DNA of 64,000 nt from Tunturibacter gelidoferens (GCF_040358255.1 NZ_CP132938.1:4588001-4652000), one strand, 5' to 3'. Shown: positions 1 through 7,676, counted from the stretch's first letter. Notes: a model not told the origin generated them from the letters alone. Made by a program: numbers and translations.

Positions 1-720
1 CGGTGGGACGACGTCGCAACGCCGGACATAGCAACCATCGATTCGCACATTCAACGAGCAGACTTCGTCCTCGTCACTCACACTCATTACGACCACGTTC
101 TGGATGTTCCCCACATCGCCCTCAAAACTGGCGCCGCAGTAATCGGCACCGAGAGCACCGAAAATGTCATGCGGGCCTACGGCGTGCCTGAAGAAAAGCT
201 GATCACTGTACGTGGCGGAGAAGACTACCAATTCGGCTCTTTTTCCCTCAAAGTCATTCCCAGTATTCATAGCCCTCTGGACCACAAGCGCTACTTTAGT
301 TCCGCGACTGCCCCGGCTGGAATGAAAGCACCGTTGACCTTGGAACAGATTCACCCAGAGGGAGGCACTCTCGCCTACCTGATCCGTTTCCACGGTCATC
401 AGATTCTCGCGTTTGGCGGGATGAACTACATCGAACGCGAAATAGCCGAACTGGAGCCGGACGTCGCGTTGATTGGAGCCGGTGTTTCTCGAAAGGAGAT
501 CTACGACTATAGCGGCCGCCTTATGCGCGACCTCCATTATCCAGCCATAGTTCTCCCGACTCATTGGGACAACTTTTTGGCGCCGTATAGCGCCTCGCAG
601 CAGCCTGCTCTAGAGGCCCTACAATCCTTCGTACAGGAGATTGTGGCTGCTTCTCCGAAAACAAAGGTGATTGTGCCAAAGTATTTCGAAGCGATTCCTC
701 TCGAAACTGTTGCAAAGTGA
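1..720 (+). CDS. MBL-fold metallo-hydrolase, 5' partial
   Basis: The frame is open from the first base of the window, so the start lies outside it. The translated N-terminal part contains THTHYDHVLDVP, the HxHxDH zinc-binding motif of the metallo-beta-lactamase fold, soon followed by a beta-strand/helix typical of the fold. Further on, an FGGMN stretch and an LPTHWDNF stretch near the C-terminus fit the remaining metal-ligand loops of UlaG/RomA-like hydrolases. Such enzymes hydrolyse phosphodiester, lactone or amide bonds in the cytoplasm or periplasm; the substrate cannot be told from sequence. The missing N-terminus prevents judging a signal peptide. No operon partner is visible downstream, where about 340 bases hold no convincing gene. 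Confidence 0.85.
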   Translation, partial: RWDDVATPDIATIDSHIQRADFVLVTHTHYDHVLDVPHIALKTGAAVIGTESTENVMRAYGVPEEKLITVRGGEDYQFGSFSLKVIPSIHSPLDHKRYFSSATAPAGMKAPLTLEQIHPEGGTLAYLIRFHGHQILAFGGMNYIEREIAELEPDVALIGAGVSRKEIYDYSGRLMRDLHYPAIVLPTHWDNFLAPYSASQQPALEALQSFVQEIVAASPKTKVIVPKYFEAIPLETVAK

Positions 721-1058
721 ATCTCTGATGGGCTCGTTGTTGCAAATGTACGAATGGTCGGGACACCCAACATGTGGCCGATCGACTCTGCCCCAATCAC
801 GGTCTAATAGAAACTGACCACTCCATAATTTGCGCCGCGCTCCGCCTCCATCACCTCCCCGCCCAGCAGGAATAAGCCGAATTCCACAGCCAACCCTCTC
901 CAAAACCTCGCATCCTACCCAGCAGAACGCAGAACGACCGTGAGCACCCCGGCATGAACGTTCGCCGCTCTCACCCACACATTATCACGCAACACCACAA
1001 GACGCCTTCGCGCGCCAGCGAGACATCTCGCGATCTTTCCAAAAAAGGAGCATCACCC
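721..1058. other. Intergenic stretch without a recognisable gene
   Basis: About 340 bases between the metallo-hydrolase stop and the DUF892 start. I see no conserved frame, hairpin terminator or repeat shared with other parts of the window. Frames open here on either strand have no recognisable protein character. The promoter of the DUF892 gene presumably lies here, but I cannot assign its boxes. Confidence 0.5.
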
Positions 1059-1592
1059 ATGAAACTATTCTCAGAAAACATCGAAGACCTCCGCACCCTT
1101 TACATTGCAAACCTCAAAAAGGCCCTCGACATGGAGCAGAAGATCACCAAAGCCCTACCCACCATGATCGAGAAGTCCACCGATCCGCAGCTGGCCAGCG
1201 CCTTCCGCAACCACCTCACCGAAACCCAGGGCCATGTAGCCAAAGTGGAAAGTATCCTTCGCGACGCCACCAACGGCAACGCCGACACCTCCACATGCAA
1301 AGCCATCTCTGCCCTCGTCACCGAAGCCGAAGACAACATCAAGGACGCAGCCGACCCCAGCATTCGCGACATCACCCTCATCGCCTCCGCCCAGCAGGTC
1401 GAACATCACGAGATCGCCGTCTACGGCACCCTCCGCACCTGGGCCGAACTTCTCGGCGACGACGACGCAGCCGACCTCCTCGACAGCATCCTCGACGAAG
1501 AGAAGAACGCCGACGAGCTCCTCTCCACCATCTCCGACAGCGTCAACACCACCGCCGCCGAAACCAAAACCGCAGCCACCACCAGCCTCTAA
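1059..1592 (+). CDS. DUF892 (YciE/YciF) ferritin-like family protein
   Basis: The chosen ATG follows an AAAAGGAG ribosome-binding site; an upstream in-frame ATG at 954 lacks one and would add an unrelated Arg/His-rich stretch. The 177-residue product is all-helical and matches the DUF892/YciF pattern: an N-terminal LRTLYIANLKKALDMEQKI helix, then Glu and His pairs (EQ, HLTETQGHVAKVE, QQVEHHEIAVYGT, LLDSILDEEKNADE) spaced like a four-helix ferritin-like diiron bundle. The C-terminal 15 residues are a Thr/Ala-rich tail. Family members are stress-associated cytoplasmic proteins proposed to bind iron; the function here is inferred from the fold only. It is a single gene ending in a strong hairpin shared with the convergent GNAT gene. 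Confidence 0.88.
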   Translation: MKLFSENIEDLRTLYIANLKKALDMEQKITKALPTMIEKSTDPQLASAFRNHLTETQGHVAKVESILRDATNGNADTSTCKAISALVTEAEDNIKDAADPSIRDITLIASAQQVEHHEIAVYGTLRTWAELLGDDDAADLLDSILDEEKNADELLSTISDSVNTTAAETKTAATTSL

Positions 1593-1598
1593 ACCCAA

Positions 1599-1632
1599 GC
1601 GAAGCGGAGATCCCAAAAGATCTCCGCTTCGT
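1599..1632. terminator. Bidirectional hairpin between convergent genes
   Basis: A perfect 12-bp inverted repeat (GAAGCGGAGATC and its complement, loop CCAAAA), extendable by three weaker pairs, lies seven bases after the DUF892 stop and fifteen before the stop of the opposite-strand GNAT gene. There is no clean T run on either side, so termination efficiency is uncertain. Confidence 0.7.
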
Positions 1633-1647
1633 TCGTCTCAATCCCCC

Positions 1648-2136
1648 TCAAATCAAATCGAGCTCCCAGGTCTGTCCTACGAGATCTTTCCCAAAGCTGT
1701 GGTGCGGCTCCTCTTTCACCAGTCTGAACCCAGCTCTCTCATAGATTCGATGCGCGCCGGTAAGTATGCTCTGCGTCCACAAAACCACTCTCTTATATCC
1801 CGCACCCCGCGCAAAACGAACGCACTCACTCACCAGTGCATCTCCCAACCCCATGCCTCGCGCACTTGGCTCAACAAACAGCAATCGCAGCTTCGCCGTC
1901 TCGGCTTCCGTCGGATGCTTCACCAGAAACACATGTCCCACACTCTTGCCATCCACCTCAGCAATCCAGCAGCGCTCTCGCTCAGCGTCGAAGTTCATGA
2001 GGAACTCACTCACGATCCGCGCCACCAACGCCTCAAACGTCTCATCCCATCCGTACTGCTCCGCATATCCGAGACCTTCTCGATAGACAATCCACCCCAT
2101 GTCTCCCACTCGATGCGGACGCAGGCTGTATGCCAT
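1648..2136 (-). CDS. GNAT-family N-acetyltransferase
   Basis: Product of about 162 residues. The sequence contains the GNAT core: a CWIAEVDGKSVGHVFLV beta hairpin, then LRLLFVEPSARGMGLGDALV, whose R-G-M-G-L-G matches the acetyl-CoA pyrophosphate-binding motif Q/RxxGxG/A, and a C-terminal YERAGFRLV motif B. I chose the ATG at 2136 because GAGG precedes it at good spacing and the fold starts there; an upstream in-frame ATG at 2181 adds 15 residues without a ribosome-binding site. This type is often fused to a MarR domain; here it stands alone. The acceptor substrate is unknown. Confidence 0.85.
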   Translation of the reverse strand: MAYSLRPHRVGDMGWIVYREGLGYAEQYGWDETFEALVARIVSEFLMNFDAERERCWIAEVDGKSVGHVFLVKHPTEAETAKLRLLFVEPSARGMGLGDALVSECVRFARGAGYKRVVLWTQSILTGAHRIYERAGFRLVKEEPHHSFGKDLVGQTWELDLI

Positions 2137-2294
2137 CCGACCTCGATCACTCTTCCCTGTAACTCCTCCAGCGATTTCCATACATTAACTCTACTTTTCA
2201 CTCCCAACATGCGAAAGGGCCGCCTCATCCACCTCCGGCAAAGAGGCCAGCCGCCTGCCCAGATCGCGCTTCAACCTGTCCAGAAACTTTACTG

Positions 2295-2426
2295 ATCGTC
2301 ATCTCGACCGGAGCCGTGCAGTCTTATCGCACGGCGCAGTGGATTGCGGCCACATCTCTCAGTTGCAGCGAACCGATGCATGCTGCGGTATCCGTCAAGA
2401 CCCCGCATTTCGTCTTTGCAGTTGCT
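2295..2426. repeat. Dispersed REP-like repeat, copy 1
   Basis: About 130 bases that recur at 35874-36007 in the same orientation. A core of nearly 50 bases beginning GCGCAGTGGATTGCGG is identical in both copies, and flanks starting ATCGTCATCTCGACC and ending at GACCCCGCATTT are near identical. Copy 1 contains a 7-bp inverted repeat (GCCGTGC/GCACGGC) that has decayed in copy 2. It lies between two minus-strand genes. Confidence 0.88.
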
Positions 2427-2449
2427 TGTTTTCACTTGGGACTAAGGCT

Positions 2450-3694
2450 TCAGCGTGTCGTTCTGCGCAAACCCTTCTCAAGCTCGCGCCGTATTTCGGG
2501 AGTGTCTTCGAGCACACCGCATCGTTCGAGTTTGATTGGTGAGTCTTTTGTTACGATATCGTGCCTTTCGTCATTCCCAACGGGAAACACGATGAACCGT
2601 TTTCCAGAAACCAGTTCTCCGTCTTTCTCAGGCGGGATGGATCCGTTGCCGTAGTGGTACGTCCTTACGATAGCGCCGGGCAGCCAGGGAGCAGGCTCTT
2701 TGAGAGAGGTGACGACTCGCACTTTTGCCATTCCGGGATCGTACTTCTGATCATCTGCAGTCGTCGGGAGGACTTCGACGGCTAAAGTATAGCGGACGTC
2801 CCGCGCATGCGCCCATACGGGAATGTTGCTGCAAGGGGGAGGGATTGGCATCTTTGCATAGCTGGATTCGGGTCTTGGAGGTGGTATCGGCACAGTGGGG
2901 CTGGATTGGTATTCGTCGTAGAGGTGCCACTCTTTGGATGCAGGCAATAGATCTTCAATGTGTGCACACGCGATCAACTGAGTAAAGCAGGAGAAGTTGT
3001 ATGACGTCAGACGCTCGATCTCGGCCGGTGGCGTATGGGTGGAATAGTAGGCAACCACCATTTGGCAGAGAATCTCGCAACCACTCGGCCTCCACACTTT
3101 GTAGTACGGGTGTATGGCGAGTTCATCCTCAGAGCCCAGATAACTGGAACTGAACGGGTCTTCTATTGTCCGATGAAGTCGCTGGCGACTCGCAGCACTG
3201 ATAGAGAGACTCCAGGGCCAATCGTTATCCCTTCGGATCCTCCTGGTGGGGACGTCAACGGAGATCCCGCTGCCCGTTCTCCAGATGGTCCCGTCATGGA
3301 CTGTGAAGGAAGCATAGAATGCCGCGTCGCGCCCGCCGAGCCATTGGTAGAGATTGAGTCGATCGTGCGCGGAAAACCATTCTACCCAAGCGCGACGGGG
3401 GGCATGGGGGTTTTGATATCTGATGGTGCCCATGCCGATTGCGTATTGGCAACTTGCAGCCGTGCAACTGCCGTCGTAGTGGCCCCACGCTCCCCAGCGA
3501 TTCATAAGGCGTTGGGCATCGGCCCACGTGCTCTGATAGAGGCGAATCTGGTGCATATCTGCGGACAGCCGCTCGGCTCGCCAGCGCGATATTATCAGCT
3601 GAATCTGCACTGCCAGAAAAGCGAGCAGCACCAGAGACACAACCACCCAACCTGCAAAGCGGACCAAGCGCACAGCCCACATTCTAAAAGCCAT
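2450..3694 (-). CDS. Membrane-anchored protein of unknown function
   Basis: A 414-residue product with one N-terminal transmembrane segment (about residues 11-36, preceded by Arg residues, so probably a signal anchor) and a long extracytoplasmic part. I recognise no catalytic motif. The exported portion has several Cys residues (for instance SCTAASCQY, SGCEILC, SCFTQLIACAH) that could pair as disulfides, many Trp and Tyr, and a Pro-rich segment around IPPPRPESSYAKMPIPPPC. Codon use agrees with a real gene of this genome. The start ATG has only a weak ribosome-binding site; a second ATG four codons downstream is possible. Stop codon lies just past a dispersed repeat. No operon partner. Confidence 0.65.
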   Translation of the reverse strand: MAFRMWAVRLVRFAGWVVVSLVLLAFLAVQIQLIISRWRAERLSADMHQIRLYQSTWADAQRLMNRWGAWGHYDGSCTAASCQYAIGMGTIRYQNPHAPRRAWVEWFSAHDRLNLYQWLGGRDAAFYASFTVHDGTIWRTGSGISVDVPTRRIRRDNDWPWSLSISAASRQRLHRTIEDPFSSSYLGSEDELAIHPYYKVWRPSGCEILCQMVVAYYSTHTPPAEIERLTSYNFSCFTQLIACAHIEDLLPASKEWHLYDEYQSSPTVPIPPPRPESSYAKMPIPPPCSNIPVWAHARDVRYTLAVEVLPTTADDQKYDPGMAKVRVVTSLKEPAPWLPGAIVRTYHYGNGSIPPEKDGELVSGKRFIVFPVGNDERHDIVTKDSPIKLERCGVLEDTPEIRRELEKGLRRTTR

Positions 3695-3803
3695 ACGAGG
3701 TTAGACACCGGGAAAAGTGAAAATGCCTCAGCGTTGGTTGACTCAAACCGGCACATCCGTCAAAATCTCGCAAAGTCCAACGAAGCATGCCACATCAAAA
3801 TTC

Positions 3804-4066
3804 TTGTCAACCCCCAAAGTCGCTAAAACCCGTGTCCAGAGCGGCTTTTGTCGTGGCGTATTACCCCCCGCCAATCGTCTAAAATAGAAGTAGCGAGCAG
3901 GAATCGAATAGACTCCCGCACCATTTATTCAATAAGGAGCGCAACTGCAACAAAACAAGTATTTTGCACGCAAGCCCTTTGAATGGAATATTTTACAGAC
4001 ACAAACCCCCTGTAACTTATTCATTCCAATAAACTTACGCCCAAGATACCCCCAGGGGGGGAGGGG
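3804..4066 (+). promoter_or_regulatory. Duplicated promoter/leader element, copy A (upstream of ccmE)
   Basis: This stretch shares an ordered series of blocks with 52620-52866: TTGTCAA-CCCC at its start, GGCGTATTA, a TA(A/T)A(A/C)T box followed by GAAGTAG, TTTGCA-CCCTTTG, an ATATTT box, CTTACGC and a run of G residues. Between these the copies diverge. It ends in a G-tract pair (seven G, A, six G) next to a C-run. It fills most of the gap before the cytochrome c maturation operon. The shared layout suggests a promoter with a long leader; whether the leader RNA has a function is unknown. Confidence 0.65.
3857..3885 (+). promoter_or_regulatory. Candidate promoter of the ccm operon
   Basis: CGTATT at 3857-3862, a 17-base spacer, and TAAAAT at 3880-3885, followed by GAAGTAG. 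The same arrangement with identical 17-base spacing (CGTATT, TATACT, GAAGTAG) occurs before dxr at 52673-52701. The -10 box fits sigma-70; the -35 box does not resemble TTGACA. Predicted leader to ccmE is about 240 nt. Confidence 0.5.
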
Positions 4067-4130
4067 GGCTACCCCCTATCAGCTGACTACCCAAATCGAA
4101 CCCGTGAACGTAGACTGAAAGGCGAAGAAC

Positions 4131-4586
4131 ATGGCAAATGCACCCCGGAAGAGTCCGATCAAATTCATCGTCGCCACACTGATCATCGTGGCCACCATAG
4201 CCTATCTCTCGTTCACCGGCGGCCGCGACAATAAGAGCTACTACGTCACCATCGGCGAGCTCCAGGGCATGGGGAACAAAGCCTACGTCCGCCACCTCCG
4301 CGTAGCCGGCAACGTCGCCCCCGGAAGCATCCACCGCGTAGGCACCAGCGCCACCTTCGACCTCCTCGAACAGGGCCGCAAACTCTCGGTCGTCTATCAG
4401 GGCTCCGAGCCGCCGCCCGACACCTTCAAGGACGACGCGCAGGCGCTCGCCGTCGGCACCTACGGCCACGACGGCGTCTTCCACGCCACCCAGCTCCAGG
4501 CCAAATGCGCCTCCAAGTACGCCCCGGCGCCAGCCTCTGCAACCCCGGCCACAACCGCCGCCGCAACGCTTCCTGCAACTCGCTAA
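4131..4586 (+). CDS. ccmE: Cytochrome c maturation heme chaperone CcmE, Cys-type
   Basis: A 151-residue periplasmic heme chaperone of System I: one N-terminal transmembrane anchor (about residues 11-29), then an OB-fold beta barrel (YVTIGELQGMG, LRVAGNVAPGSI, LSVVYQGSEPPDTF-like strands, VGTYGHDGVFHATQLQAKC). In classical CcmE the heme is bound covalently by the His of an HxxxY motif following the last strand; here the equivalent position is Cys126 in CASKY, making this a CXXXY-type CcmE as known from some archaea and Desulfovibrio. The C-terminal tail is a flexible Ala/Pro/Thr run. It is the first gene of the ccm operon, 19 bases before ccmA. The family call is firm; that Cys126 carries the heme is inference. 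Confidence 0.92.
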   Translation: MANAPRKSPIKFIVATLIIVATIAYLSFTGGRDNKSYYVTIGELQGMGNKAYVRHLRVAGNVAPGSIHRVGTSATFDLLEQGRKLSVVYQGSEPPPDTFKDDAQALAVGTYGHDGVFHATQLQAKCASKYAPAPASATPATTAAATLPATR

Positions 4587-4605
4587 CCCGCCGCGCACAA
4601 AAAAT

Positions 4606-5373
4606 ATGACGCAGACGGCCGAGACAACCCGCAGCAGTCCGACTCCATCCGCAGCCGCCAGCAACTGCATCTCGCTCGACTCCGTCTCGAAGATCTACGG
4701 CACCTTCGCCGCACTCCGCAACGTAACCACCAGCTTCTGCACCGGCTCCTGCACCGTCATCCTCGGCGAAAACGGAGCCGGAAAATCCACCCTCCTCCGC
4801 ATCATCGCCGGCCTCATCACACCCACGCGCGGGCGCGTCACCGTCTTCTCCGACCATCCCCACCAGCAACGCCGCCGCATCGCCTACATGAGCCACTCAC
4901 CCATGCTCTACGACGAGCTCACCGCCATCGAGAACCTGAACTACTTCTCGTCTCTTCATCGCGACGGAGGCTGCGCCTGCGTCGGCAACCCAGAGATGGC
5001 CCTCCGCGCCGTAGGCCTCGACCCCAAGCTCAACCGCCCCGTAGGCCAATACTCCCAGGGCATGCGCCAGCGCACCTCGCTCGCCCGCGTCCTCCAGACC
5101 GACCCCGAGATACTCCTCCTCGACGAGCCCTTCTCCAACCTCGATGCCGCCTCCGCCCGCCACATGGTCGAACTCCTTGCCGACTTCCGAACCTGGCCCG
5201 TAGCACCAGTCAACGGCGTAGCCGGTGCCCGCACCATCCTCCTCACCACGCACCAGTCCGCCCTGGCCGAACCCATCGCCGACCGCATCCTCACCATGCG
5301 CAACGGCCAGATCGTAAGCTCGCAGCAGACGAACCACCACATCATGGACTCCCCAGCCGAGGCCGCTGGGTGA
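4606..5373 (+). CDS. ccmA: Heme exporter ATP-binding protein CcmA
   Basis: ABC-type ATPase of the CcmABCD heme-handling complex, which releases holo-CcmE from CcmC. Visible motifs: Walker A GENGAGKST (residues 54-62), a Q-loop-like region YMSHSPMLYDEL, signature YSQGMRQR, Walker B ILLLDEPFSNLD and switch His in LLTTHQ. The 255-residue length is slightly above the usual ~210 because of an N-terminal Ser/Thr-rich stretch of about 20 residues and a C-terminal tail. The product is cytoplasmic and associates with CcmB. The stop codon overlaps the GTG start of the next gene (GTGA), implying translational coupling. Confidence 0.95.
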   Translation: MTQTAETTRSSPTPSAAASNCISLDSVSKIYGTFAALRNVTTSFCTGSCTVILGENGAGKSTLLRIIAGLITPTRGRVTVFSDHPHQQRRRIAYMSHSPMLYDELTAIENLNYFSSLHRDGGCACVGNPEMALRAVGLDPKLNRPVGQYSQGMRQRTSLARVLQTDPEILLLDEPFSNLDAASARHMVELLADFRTWPVAPVNGVAGARTILLTTHQSALAEPIADRILTMRNGQIVSSQQTNHHIMDSPAEAAG

Positions 5374-5891
5374 AGACGCCCGCCCCAGCCAAGACCAACG
5401 CCGCCCGCCTCCTCGACACCCTCGGCATCCCCTACGAACTCCGCCCCTACGAGGTCGATCCCGACGACCTCACCGCCATCTCCGTGGCCCGCAAGATAGG
5501 CCTCCCCCCCGAGCAGGTCTTCAAAACCCTCCTCGTCCACACCAACACAAGCGCCGGCGGCCCAGCAGGGATGGACCACGTCTTCGCGGTCATCCCAGGC
5601 GACGCCGAACTCGACCTCAAAAAACTAGCCCACGCCGCCGGAGCAAAAAAAGCCGAACTGGCCTCCCTCAAGGAGGTCGAGCCGCTCACCGGCTACATCC
5701 GTGGCGGAGTCACGGTCATGGGAGCCAAAAAGCCCTTCCCTGCCTTCGCCGAAGAGACCATCGAACTCTTCGACCAGATCTCCGTCTCCGCCGGCCAGCG
5801 AGGCCTCCAGCTCCTCCTCGCTCCCGCCGACTACCTCCGCGCCGCCAACGCAACCCTCGCCGACCTCACCAAAGGCCACGCGCCGGCATGA
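5370..5891 (+). CDS. ybaK: YbaK/ProX-family aminoacyl-tRNA deacylase
   Basis: A 173-residue cytoplasmic protein of the YbaK/EbsC family, which hydrolyses mischarged Cys-tRNA(Pro). Family landmarks: N-terminal TNAARLLDTLGIPYEL, the conserved Lys in EQVFKTLLV, a VIPGDAELDLKKLA segment, and the glycine-rich GYIRGGVTVMGAKKPFP loop. It starts with GTG inside the ccmA stop (GTGA) and its stop overlaps the ccmB start (ATGA), so it is embedded between ccmA and ccmB and translated with them. This is an unusual place for a tRNA-editing enzyme; whether there is a link to thiol or cysteine chemistry in heme attachment is not known. Family call is firm, exact tRNA substrate is inferred. Confidence 0.92.
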   Translation: MKTPAPAKTNAARLLDTLGIPYELRPYEVDPDDLTAISVARKIGLPPEQVFKTLLVHTNTSAGGPAGMDHVFAVIPGDAELDLKKLAHAAGAKKAELASLKEVEPLTGYIRGGVTVMGAKKPFPAFAEETIELFDQISVSAGQRGLQLLLAPADYLRAANATLADLTKGHAPA

Positions 5892-6577
5892 AGTATCTCC
5901 AGCACGTCCTCGACCACCTCCGCAAAGACCTACGCCTTGAGTGGCGCTCCCGCGACTCCATCAACGGGATGCTCTTCTTCTCCCTCCTGGTGGTCGTAGT
6001 CTTCGGCCTGGCCTTCGACCCCACCAGCTACCCCACCATGGCCCGCCAGATCTCCGGCGGCATCCTCTGGGTAGCCCTCCTCTTCGCCTCCATCACTGCC
6101 CTCAACCAGTCCTGGACCCGGGAGCAGCGCAACAACGTCCTCGAAGCCCAGCGCATGGCCCCCTCCCCAGCCTCCGCCCTCTTCCTAGGCAAAGCGCTCG
6201 CCAACATGCTCTTCGTTCTCCTGGTTGAGGCGGTCCTAGCCCCTATCTTCATCGTATTTTTCAACCTTCACGCCCTCGGCAACGTCTGGCTCCTCGCTCT
6301 CATCCTGCCGCTGGGAACCTGGGCGCTTGTAGTCAACGGCACCTTCTTCGCTGCCCTTGGACTTCGCGCCCGCAACCGTGAACTACTCCTCCCGCTCCTC
6401 CTCCTGCCAATCTCTCTCCCCGCCCTCCTGGCAATGGTCGAGGCCACCACTGGCGTCCTAACCGCAGACCTGGACCCAATCCAGATCAACACCTGGATCA
6501 AGCAACTCCTCGGCTACGACATCATCTTTACCACGGTCTGCATTTTGCTCTTTGAGACCGTACTCAACGCCGAATGA
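5888..6577 (+). CDS. ccmB: Heme exporter membrane protein CcmB
   Basis: A 229-residue integral membrane protein with six predicted hydrophobic segments, including GMLFFSLLVVVVFGLAF, GGILWVALLFASITALN, ALANMLFVLLVEAVLAPIF and the Leu-rich ELLLPLLLLPISLPALL. The cytoplasmic WTREQRNNVLEAQRMAP segment between helices 2 and 3 is characteristic of CcmB and probably contacts CcmA. It pairs with the CcmA ATPase in the inner membrane. Start overlaps the previous stop by ATGA. Length and topology agree with the family. Confidence 0.95.
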   Translation: MKYLQHVLDHLRKDLRLEWRSRDSINGMLFFSLLVVVVFGLAFDPTSYPTMARQISGGILWVALLFASITALNQSWTREQRNNVLEAQRMAPSPASALFLGKALANMLFVLLVEAVLAPIFIVFFNLHALGNVWLLALILPLGTWALVVNGTFFAALGLRARNRELLLPLLLLPISLPALLAMVEATTGVLTADLDPIQINTWIKQLLGYDIIFTTVCILLFETVLNAE

Positions 6578-6601
6578 CGGCATTCGGGATAAACTAGGTC
6601 T

Positions 6602-7339
6602 ATGGAGCAGCGTACCCCCACTCTCCGCGGCGTCGCCTGGCTCTGGTTTGGAATCAGCGTCGCTGTGCTCGCCGTCGGCTTCCGACAGGCCATCTTCCTC
6701 GTCCCCACGGATGCGGCACAGGGCAACGTCGGTCGCATCTTCTACTATCACGTTCCCATTGCGATGTTGAGCCTGATCTTCCCGTACATCAACTTCGTAG
6801 CCTCGCTCTTCTACCTCTATTGGCGACGTCGAGAGCCACTCAAAGCCCTCACCGCAGATGCCCTCGCGCTTAGCACCGCGGAAGTAACTGTCGTCTACTC
6901 GAGCATCTGCCTGCTCACGGGCATGCTCTGGGGCCGCGCCACGTGGGGCATCTGGTGGACCTGGGATCCACGCCTTACCAGCATGCTGCTCCTATGGTTG
7001 CTCTATGTCAGCTACCTCATGCTGCGCCGCTTCTCCTCCACCGGCCAGACCCATACACTGGCCGCGGTCCTCTCGGTGTTTGCCGCAGTCGATGTTCCCA
7101 TCGTCTACATGTCCATTCGATGGTGGCGCACCCAGCATCCTGCGCCGGTCTTCGGCGGTGGACCTGACTCGGGCGTCGATCCTTCCATGCTCCCTGCTTT
7201 TTATTGGAACCTCGCTGGCTGGACCGTTTGGGGCGTCTGTATCGTTCTCTTCCGTTTCGCCCTCGAGCGACGCCGTCAGTTTGCCGAGCAGGAAGCCGCC
7301 CTGCAGGCCATCGAAGCTTCTTTGGAGATCCCGCAATGA
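6602..7339 (+). CDS. ccmC: Heme delivery protein CcmC
   Basis: A 245-residue inner-membrane protein with six transmembrane segments that loads heme onto CcmE. It carries the WWD tryptophan-rich periplasmic motif (WGIWWTWDPRLT) flanked by two conserved His: one in FYYHVPIA before it and one in WWRTQHPAP after it, the expected axial heme ligands. A long insert GGGPDSGVDPSMLP follows the second His. The C-terminal tail is a charged helix (RRRQFAEQEAALQAIEASLE). It starts 24 bases after ccmB and its stop overlaps the start of ccmD (ATGA). Confidence 0.95.
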   Translation: MEQRTPTLRGVAWLWFGISVAVLAVGFRQAIFLVPTDAAQGNVGRIFYYHVPIAMLSLIFPYINFVASLFYLYWRRREPLKALTADALALSTAEVTVVYSSICLLTGMLWGRATWGIWWTWDPRLTSMLLLWLLYVSYLMLRRFSSTGQTHTLAAVLSVFAAVDVPIVYMSIRWWRTQHPAPVFGGGPDSGVDPSMLPAFYWNLAGWTVWGVCIVLFRFALERRRQFAEQEAALQAIEASLEIPQ

Positions 7340-7479
7340 CTTGGCGTTCTTTCTTCGATATCAGCAGCATGCCTCACCGGCACCTACTCTTCGCTTATGT
7401 GACTGTATGGGTTATTCAGGGAGGATATTTCGCATGGACTGCCTGGAACTGGGCCCATGTGCGGGGTGCACGCCGCTAA
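7336..7479 (+). CDS. ccmD: Small CcmD-like membrane protein
   Basis: A 47-residue product, too short for most gene callers. Its ATG overlaps the ccmC stop (ATGA). It has one transmembrane segment (LLFAYVTVWVIQGGYFAWTAW), then a short basic C-terminus (RGARR), as in CcmD, which stabilises the CcmC-CcmE-heme complex. Assignment rests on size, topology and position; CcmD sequences are poorly conserved. It is the last gene of the operon, just before a hairpin. No ccmF, ccmG or ccmH is present in the window, so they must lie elsewhere. Confidence 0.8.
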   Translation: MTWRSFFDISSMPHRHLLFAYVTVWVIQGGYFAWTAWNWAHVRGARR

Positions 7480-7484
7480 AAATC

Positions 7485-7515
7485 AACGAAGCCGCAGGGG
7501 GACCGCAGCTTCGTT
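7485..7515 (+). terminator. Hairpin after the ccm operon
   Basis: An 8-bp inverted repeat AACGAAGC/GCTTCGTT with a 15-base loop, six bases after the ccmD stop. There is only a short T-containing tail, so it may be a weak terminator or an RNA-stabilising hairpin. Confidence 0.5.
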
Positions 7516-7676
7516 GTCCGAGTAGGAATTGCATGTGATGCTGTAAATCGACCTTCGATGATCAGCATCGACAATATAAACACCATGTGGCATCGAGAAG
7601 TTTCTCGGAAACAGCTAAAACTTCGCTATCGCACTTCCTCTTGCAGCCCTTGGAACACCTCGATAGACTCCGAACA

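Noticed and set aside
1155..1616. Minus-strand Gly/Val-rich frame opposite the DUF892 gene
   Set aside because: Shadow of the DUF892 coding strand; no ribosome-binding site or domain.
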